Part shown: positions 58,974 through 64,000 of the stretch, piece by piece
How positions within the stretch are numbered: position 1 is the stretch's first letter
How the letters are laid out: every line of letters starts with the position of its first letter
Assembly (NCBI GenBank): GCA_947044405.1
Contig: CAMRHE010000657.1
Location: forward strand, 584,001 to 648,000
Reading direction: 5' to 3'
Length of the DNA: 64,000 nt
Source: Leptodactylus fallax
Taxonomy: Eukaryota > Chordata > Amphibia > Anura > Leptodactylidae
Program-made: the position numbers and the translations under genes
Notes under the pieces: model-generated
What the model was told of the DNA's origin: nothing
Databases searched by the model: none
The model's input: the letters and a program-made list of their open reading frames with translations, nothing else

Positions 58974-59623
58974 TAAGTGAAATTGGCTTGGCTAAAATCC
59001 CTTTTGCTGTCTCAAGGCTCGGTGAGTCAAAAGCAAATTGAGGATTTGTTACATCCAATAGAGGGCGCATGAGCTCCCCAGCTCCTTTCCCATAATGCCT
59101 TGTGATATGTAGATGCTAAGTAGAGGGCAAAAGGCAATTAAAATCTCTACACACCTTTACTGGTGCTCTCCTCAATGTGAGAGATTCTTGGCACTACACT
59201 GAGGAACAGTCTGAGCTGTATAACTGAACCTGCATGAAGGTAAATCTGTGCCACCCGTCTAATGTAACCAGAGCGAGAGTCTGGCAGCCAGGCTCTTGTA
59301 TAGAGAGGGATTGTTTCTTGTATTAGTTATTTCTCATCCGAGAAGGGTTTGTTTTTCTTTGTTTGCGCCTTTTGTAAAGGCAACACCTGTTAATTCACTT
59401 GCAAGTGAATAAACTCTGAACTTGAGTGTGATCCAGCCTCTGTTTCCTGCACTGCTACAAAGCATCTACCTGAGCGGTTCCCTACAATACATAAAGTATA
59501 ATAACAGTGTAGAAGAGCTGAGAATAAGATTTTGCACAATTTATCAACATGTTAACAAGGTGAAAACACAATCTATCTGTGGGACTGGGTTGATATGCTG
59601 AGTTCTGATGACAGACTCCCTTT

Positions 59624-59845
59624 TAGAGATGGGTGAACCTCTTAGGATTCGTTTAGCTTCGGGTTCGGGTGGCTCAGGTCCAAAATTTGAAGTGAAAGTG
59701 ACATTATTATATTCTGGGGCCTATTCAGACCCCAGAGTATAATAGATGGAGGCCCAGGGGAGGTGTAAAAAAACAAAAACAAAACAAAACAAAAAACAAA
59801 CAAAAAAAGACCATTCATACTCACCTTCTGTTACCTCTTTTGGGG
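59624..59845. repeat. one arm of the 'accccagagtataat' repeat
   Basis: 'tagagatgggtgaacctctt', 'tattcagaccccagagtata' and 'gaggcccaggggaggtgtaa' match the arms at 6,008 and 26,823. An A/C-rich stretch (aaacaaaacaaaac) follows. Confidence 0.5.
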
Positions 59846-60217
59846 CTCCTTGCGGTGTCTGGCGCTCTCCCGTAACGTCATGCACCATTGAGTCCTGTGA
59901 TTGGACCACCAGTGGTCACATGGTCATGCCAAGCATCATGACAATCAATGGTTTCAATTCCTCCTTGGTAGTGCCAGGTGTTTGCTGCTCCTCTGTGATA
60001 TGGAAGCTACATAGGATCAGAACAACAGACTGAAATCTAAGGGTATGCTCACACTACTGTTATTACAGTCCATTGGTGTCCTCTGTCAAAGGTGACAGTG
60101 ACGGACATTAAGGTTAGAAGAGTAACGGACACAGACTGAGCCCATTGTCTGTGCCTGTTCCCATCAAATGTAATGTAAACAACATGTTACAGCAACATGT
60201 AACAGTAGTTAGTGTTG

Positions 60218-60399
60218 TGTTTTGGTGCCTGATAAGCCAATTAGGCTCTGTACTGTCAGGAGGGCGGTGTCAGGCAGGAGCAGACAAGGGGTGTGATTCT
60301 GAGCTCTGACACTGACTGCCTCTGAATCACACCCCCTGCCTGACACCGACCACCCTTCTGACATTACAGAGCTTAAATAGCACATCAGGCACCAAAACT
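60218..60399. repeat. foldback repeat, about 80-bp arms
   Basis: 'gttttggtgcctgataagcc' ... 'ctgtactgtcaggagggcgg' ... 'ggggtgtgattctgagctc' is mirrored by 'tgaatcacaccccctgcctg' ... 'cttctgacattacagagctt' ... 'acatcaggcaccaaaac'. Confidence 0.75.
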
Positions 60400-61149
60400 A
60401 ATTGCGTTTGTTACTCAGGAATGGTGGGGGCTAGAGAGAAAATTCCAACTGTGCTGGAATCAGTGGAGTGGAGCCTATTAACAGATGCCAAGAAATGGAC
60501 TTGATGGAGGTGGCAAAAGGTCCAGGGATACTGTGGGCATGATTGCCAGCCATTAGCACCAGGTCTCTGCTGTATCAGCCGCCATACTGAAATACCGTAA
60601 TAGTACAGCAAATGTCGGGAAGGGGTTAAAGGCTACCTAAACTTTCAAACAACTTCTGATTTTCTGGCAGTATTTACAACATTAATAAATATTGTAATAT
60701 ACTTTATTGAATAATTTTGGCTCTTTTGTGTGAAATCTTCACTAAAATCCACTGTCTGTCCTATTCAGACACATAGGCTATATACAGTCTACTGTTTAAA
60801 CCTTTCCCGACATCTGCCGTTGGATGTCGGGTATTTAAATATGGCGGCTGCTTATGGTGGCCCCCACCCATTCAGTCAAAGTTGAATGAGGGGTCATTTT
60901 CCCGGTGGCACATGGGCTCAGCTATTTTCCCATTGATCAACAGCCCCAGGAATGAAATCCAGTGCTGGCGATCTATTACTATGACAGCCAGTAGCCTATT
61001 GAAGGCTCCCAGGCATGTCTCCTATTCACTTCTATTAGAGGCTGCTCTATGCTCAAGTGCTGTCTTTTTGCAATGCATTAGTGTTCAGACCCTCTGATGT
61101 TCAAGGCCCTTAGGGAGTCTAATAATTACAGTGTAAAAAAAAAAGTTTA

Positions 61150-61335
61150 AAAAAACTAAAACTAACTGCGATGCTTTTGGAAATTGCAGCGTGTCCACTG
61201 CATGTCTTTTTCAGCAAGGTATGGATGGGATTCGCTAGAATCCCATTCACCTTGCAGTGACTGTAAAACGCTACAGTCTTTTCTGCCGCGACCAAACTGC
61301 AGCGTTTACGCCACGTGGAGCCCCGGCCTTAAGCT
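61150..61335. repeat. F1-like repeat, partial
   Basis: 'ttttggaaattgcagcgtgt', 'ggatgggattcgctagaatc' and the right end 'acgccacgtggagccccggc' belong to the F1 family. The left terminus is missing. Confidence 0.5.
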
Positions 61336-61414
61336 GTTTGCCTTCTCACAATCTGTCTCAAACAACATCTGAAATCTATACCCCATTAGTTATTGCTAGG
61401 TTCCATTATCTTTA

Positions 61415-61672
61415 GGTTACATGCACACATCTGTGTGCCGCCCGTGCCACCACAGCCCCATTCACTGAGGTTAGTGAGCACAGGCCACAAAATGGACAGG
61501 AATAGGACCTGTCCTGAGTTTTTCTCCCGACCCCTGGCCCCATACATGGGACTGTGAAAATACACAGTTGAGTGTATAAGGCCACAGAAATGAATGGATA
61601 AGTGTGTTAGCCATGAAAAACGGCTAGCACACTGACAATACACACAGTCGTGTGCATGAGGCCTTTAGTTGA
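61415..61672. repeat. dispersed repeat shared with 7,545-7,800
   Basis: Contains 'ggacctgtcctgagtttttc', 'cagaaatgaatggataagtg', 'gccatgaaaaacggctagca' and ends 'cgtgtgcatgaggcc', the reverse of the 7,545 copy. Confidence 0.5.
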
Positions 61673-62418
61673 GAGGTAACCTGTTGGGTATAACTTTTGG
61701 CCTGGAAGTATGCAAAGAATGTCATAGGTATGTTAAGGTATCTAGATTTCAGTTCCTCCAAGGAGTATGGGTGACTAGAAAATACTCCTAGAAATTAGTT
61801 TGTTCACAGAGGTAATGGCTTGTGGCTTACCATCTTGAAACAAAAGGGATTTTTATCAGTGTTAAATATAGTAGGATTTGTGGCGAGACCACTAAATGAG
61901 TTCTGATTTTATTCCGCAGCCACCAAGTAGAGATCAGCAATGGGTTGGAGCTTTGATCTTCAGGGTTAGTTCCATATGGCAGACAGAGGAAAGTAACCAA
62001 AGTATAGAAAAGGACAAAATGCTGTTCCAATTGCTTAGTTATTTAACATGATGTGTTATGTTATATAGGTTATAAAACCTAACATTGGGAAAATGAATGC
62101 CCCCATTTTGTCTGCGCTGTTGTAGTACATTATAAGCTAGTCTAGGTCTTTTTAAAAGTGATTGTATAGGAAATGCATTCGTTTCCATCTTTTGGAATTA
62201 AATAAAGTGGTAGAACATGGAATATATATAATAAACAGGGGGATTCTGTCATTTGTATTAAATTGGCTCCATCTAAATAGGAAAGCAGTAAATGTTGCCA
62301 TGTATTCAATGTACTTTCTAAGGGATTAATGTACAGATCTGCATTACCTCTGCATAGTTTTGTGGGGGAACTAGTTATTTTAATTCCTACATAGGGTATA
62401 GACCAAATTTGCCACTTA

Positions 62419-62460
62419 AGGCCAGTGCCCCACATTGCGTAAATACTACGGTTTGGCCTC
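62419..62460. repeat. solo F1 end
   Basis: 'aaggccagtgccccacattg' and 'cgtaaatac' match the F1 left terminus; no right end follows. Confidence 0.45.
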
Positions 62461-63038
62461 TGTTTTATGGCTATTGTGGGTGGAATCAGAGAGGGAACCC
62501 ACCCTAGATATCTACTCTAGTGAAGATGATAGAAAGGATTTAGGATCAGAAAGGAATAACAATAGATTATTGGCAAATGCTGCGACTTTTAAGTCCAAAT
62601 TACCTTCTTTTATGCTGTCATAAATAGAAGTGGTTAATAGGGGTTGGAATAGTAAGCCTATCGATACACTGAGTAATAAAAGGGGGGAGCGGGCGACCTT
62701 CTCACGTGCTGCAAAATAGATCTATGGGTGGTGAGTTATGTCCATTAATGGTGGGAACCGCTGCATCATCCACATGTATACATCGCACAAAGTTACTAGA
62801 ATATCCCTTATCTAAACAACAGACCTGTTGACAAACCTAATCAATAGTGCTTTGGCTCTTCATTTTAAGAACACCATAAGATGGAGCACTCTGCTGTGCA
62901 TTCCTATTCCTGAGCTATAATTTTATCATTGCAGTGCCGCCATGAAGCTATTTATTTTTTCACATTTGGTCTTATTGGTAATGTACTACCATTACTATGT
63001 TTCCATTCTTACTACAGACAGGTTTTTCTTTTTTCCAG

Positions 63039-63191
63039 GGCTGTGGGGACTTGTAAATAATGCTGGTATATCCATGTGGGGAATGGTTGAATGGCTATCA
63101 ATCGATAAATTTCAGAGAGTTATTGACGTCAACCTGTTGGGAAGTATTCGGACTACCTTGGCCTTTGCTCCACTCATCAGAAAAAACAAAG
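63039..63191 (+). CDS. SDR9C-type dehydrogenase, exon 2
   Basis: 153 bp between acceptor AG at 63,037-63,038 and donor AAAG|GTGAGA at 63,192. It continues the phase of exon 1 (K-G junction) and encodes [15 protein letters not shown], with the NNAG motif at residues 130-133 that shapes the cofactor pocket. It then encodes [11 protein letters not shown], whose Asn belongs to the SDR catalytic tetrad, and ends PLIRKNK at residue 174. The next exon, expected to carry the catalytic Ser, is not in the window. An in-frame stop follows soon after the donor, as expected for intron. Confidence 0.9.
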
Positions 63192-64000
63192 GTGAGATCT
63201 GTAAATAAAAACGAAAAGCCGTAATACATAGTAATGAGAAGGTCTTATTATTCCCCATTCCTGCTCAGGTCTTGGTAACGTGTATGTGGTCGGAGCCTGG
63301 GGACATTAGTGACTGTGGAATTTGCTTTGCAGAATATGAGACTAGTAATATAGAGACTAGTGTCTATACTTACCAGTTATTAGGGATAATCCATCTGCAA
63401 TGGCATACCTATGGATTACTAGACAGTAAGTTTGCTCTGCATAAATTTCTGAAGTTTTCCTATTTATGAGTTGCTCTTGTAGAAATCCACACACATGCCG
63501 CAGAAGCAATCACATTTACTTGTTTGGAATGGATATGGAAATTTTGCCAACAACTCACCCAAAAAGTGGAGAATAGCACTTAGTCCTTGTGCACACAAAC
63601 GCCAAGTAATCCCAGTGGTAATACAGCTTCCATAGAAGACTACGGAACACTTCTGTACCTTCTGATATATTTTATATGGAGGTTTGCCATGTTACACTGT
63701 ATTTCATTGTCTTGTAATGAAGCCCTTGCATTGCACTGCAGGGTAGCTATTGCTCCACTTATCCTTAGTGCTTCTTAATGAGATAAGGCTGAATAAGCAC
63801 TTAGACATTTGCAGGATTCTGGTTCATCGGGTACATTACTTGAGGTTGTTAAAGTTACCAACTGTTCACCTTGGATTCATAGTCAAAGTCAGAAAGATCG
63901 CAGTTGATAGCCCTCACTGACAGCTTCAGAATCGCAAAGCTCACAGTGCTGTTTGCACATGGAGATGCACGTCAAGCTCTTCCGAACTCTGCTACTTGGA
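63192..64000 (+). other. start of SDR intron 2
   Basis: No exon or clear repeat is recognised up to the window end. Confidence 0.5.

Larger units (their letters stand above)
58584..59188. mobile_element. Penelope-like terminal-repeat insertion (inverted pair)
   Basis: 605 bp inserted into the 3' LTR with a 14-bp target duplication TGGCACTACACTGA (58,570-58,583; 59,189-59,202). Two copies of a roughly 255-bp sequence face each other (58,584-58,838 and 58,851-59,105) around a 12-bp centre. An 83-bp tail then repeats the start of the copy (ggtgctctcctcaatgtgag), so the second copy is also followed by a truncated tandem one. No reverse transcriptase is present. Inverted plus tandem terminal repeats, variable-length target duplications and hammerhead motifs fit Penelope-like elements; a SINE-like relative is possible. 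Confidence 0.6.
54490..59486 (+). mobile_element. Ty3/gypsy LTR retrotransposon, Gmr1-like order
   Basis: Sits in intron 1 of the SDR gene, same strand. LTRs begin TGTGAG and end CCTACA; a 4-bp duplication ATAC flanks it (54,486-54,489; 59,487-59,490). The order is gag, CCHC, protease, integrase, reverse transcriptase, RNase H. Integrase upstream of RT is the copia-like order known among gypsy elements in the Gmr1 group of deuterostomes. The two LTRs are nearly identical apart from a later insertion in the 3' one, so the copy is not old. It is defective through a gag frameshift and a missing integrase segment. Confidence 0.92.
58428..59486 (+). repeat. 3' LTR, interrupted
   Basis: Matches the 5' LTR closely except for a 605-bp insertion plus its 14-bp duplication and a few small differences near the end (gagtgtgatccagcctctgt). 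Poly(A) signal AATAAA at 59,408-59,413. Confidence 0.92.
59491..63038 (+). other. rest of SDR intron 1
   Basis: Intron 1 runs 54,459-63,038. After the retroelement it holds repeat pieces annotated below and otherwise unique-looking DNA. Its acceptor is 'ttttcttttttccag' before 63,039. No further exon is recognised inside. Confidence 0.6.

Overview
This is vertebrate nuclear DNA, most likely from a frog or toad. The evidence is spliced genes with GT/AG introns, tRNA-derived SINEs, many Tc1-like copies, a DIRS element, a Ty3/gypsy element with integrase upstream of reverse transcriptase, Penelope-like fragments and a very high density of foldback (MITE-like) repeats. The organism is an inference; no species-diagnostic gene is present. 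There is no operon, CRISPR, rRNA or functional tRNA gene. Most long reading frames come from tandem repeats or transposons.

Layout. 1-10,780 is intergenic and packed with foldback repeats. 10,780-11,285 is a CpG-rich island that could be a promoter. 11,290-16,554 is a 66-bp satellite. It is split by an apparently intact Tc1-like transposon (14,309-15,958, 340-aa transposase) and, at its far end, by a hAT-type element (16,555-18,574) with an 8-bp target duplication; a degenerate satellite tail follows. 18,880-22,860 holds SINEs, Tc1 remnants and a 25-bp minisatellite that grew inside a Tc1 remnant. 22,860-27,800 is AT-rich with simple repeats. 27,826-34,388 is a 6.5-kb array of a 32-bp repeat with about 1.3-1.5-kb higher-order copies. 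Just beyond it, 34,638-35,109 on the minus strand carries a candidate two-exon gene of 59 codons behind an RFX X-box and a CCAAT box. 35,300-43,600 is intergenic with large foldback elements. 43,647-50,109 is a decayed DIRS-type tyrosine-recombinase retrotransposon with its inverted ends and internal complementary region visible, itself hit by a TTAA foldback element and a Tc1 fragment. 50,110-53,880 is intergenic.

54,089 to the window end is the 5' part of a plus-strand short-chain dehydrogenase/reductase gene of the SDR9C (retinol / hydroxysteroid / hydroxybutyrate dehydrogenase) type. Exon 1 is 54,089-54,458 and exon 2 is 63,039-63,191; later exons lie outside. Intron 1 carries a nearly complete sense-oriented Ty3/gypsy element (54,490-59,486) starting only 31 bp after the exon 1 splice donor. 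Its 3' LTR is broken by a 605-bp Penelope-like insertion whose two inverted arms each contain a well-formed hammerhead ribozyme motif.

The only host genes supported are the SDR gene (good confidence) and the small X-box gene (moderate). Everything else is mobile or repetitive DNA, often nested. Clean target duplications give the order of events.
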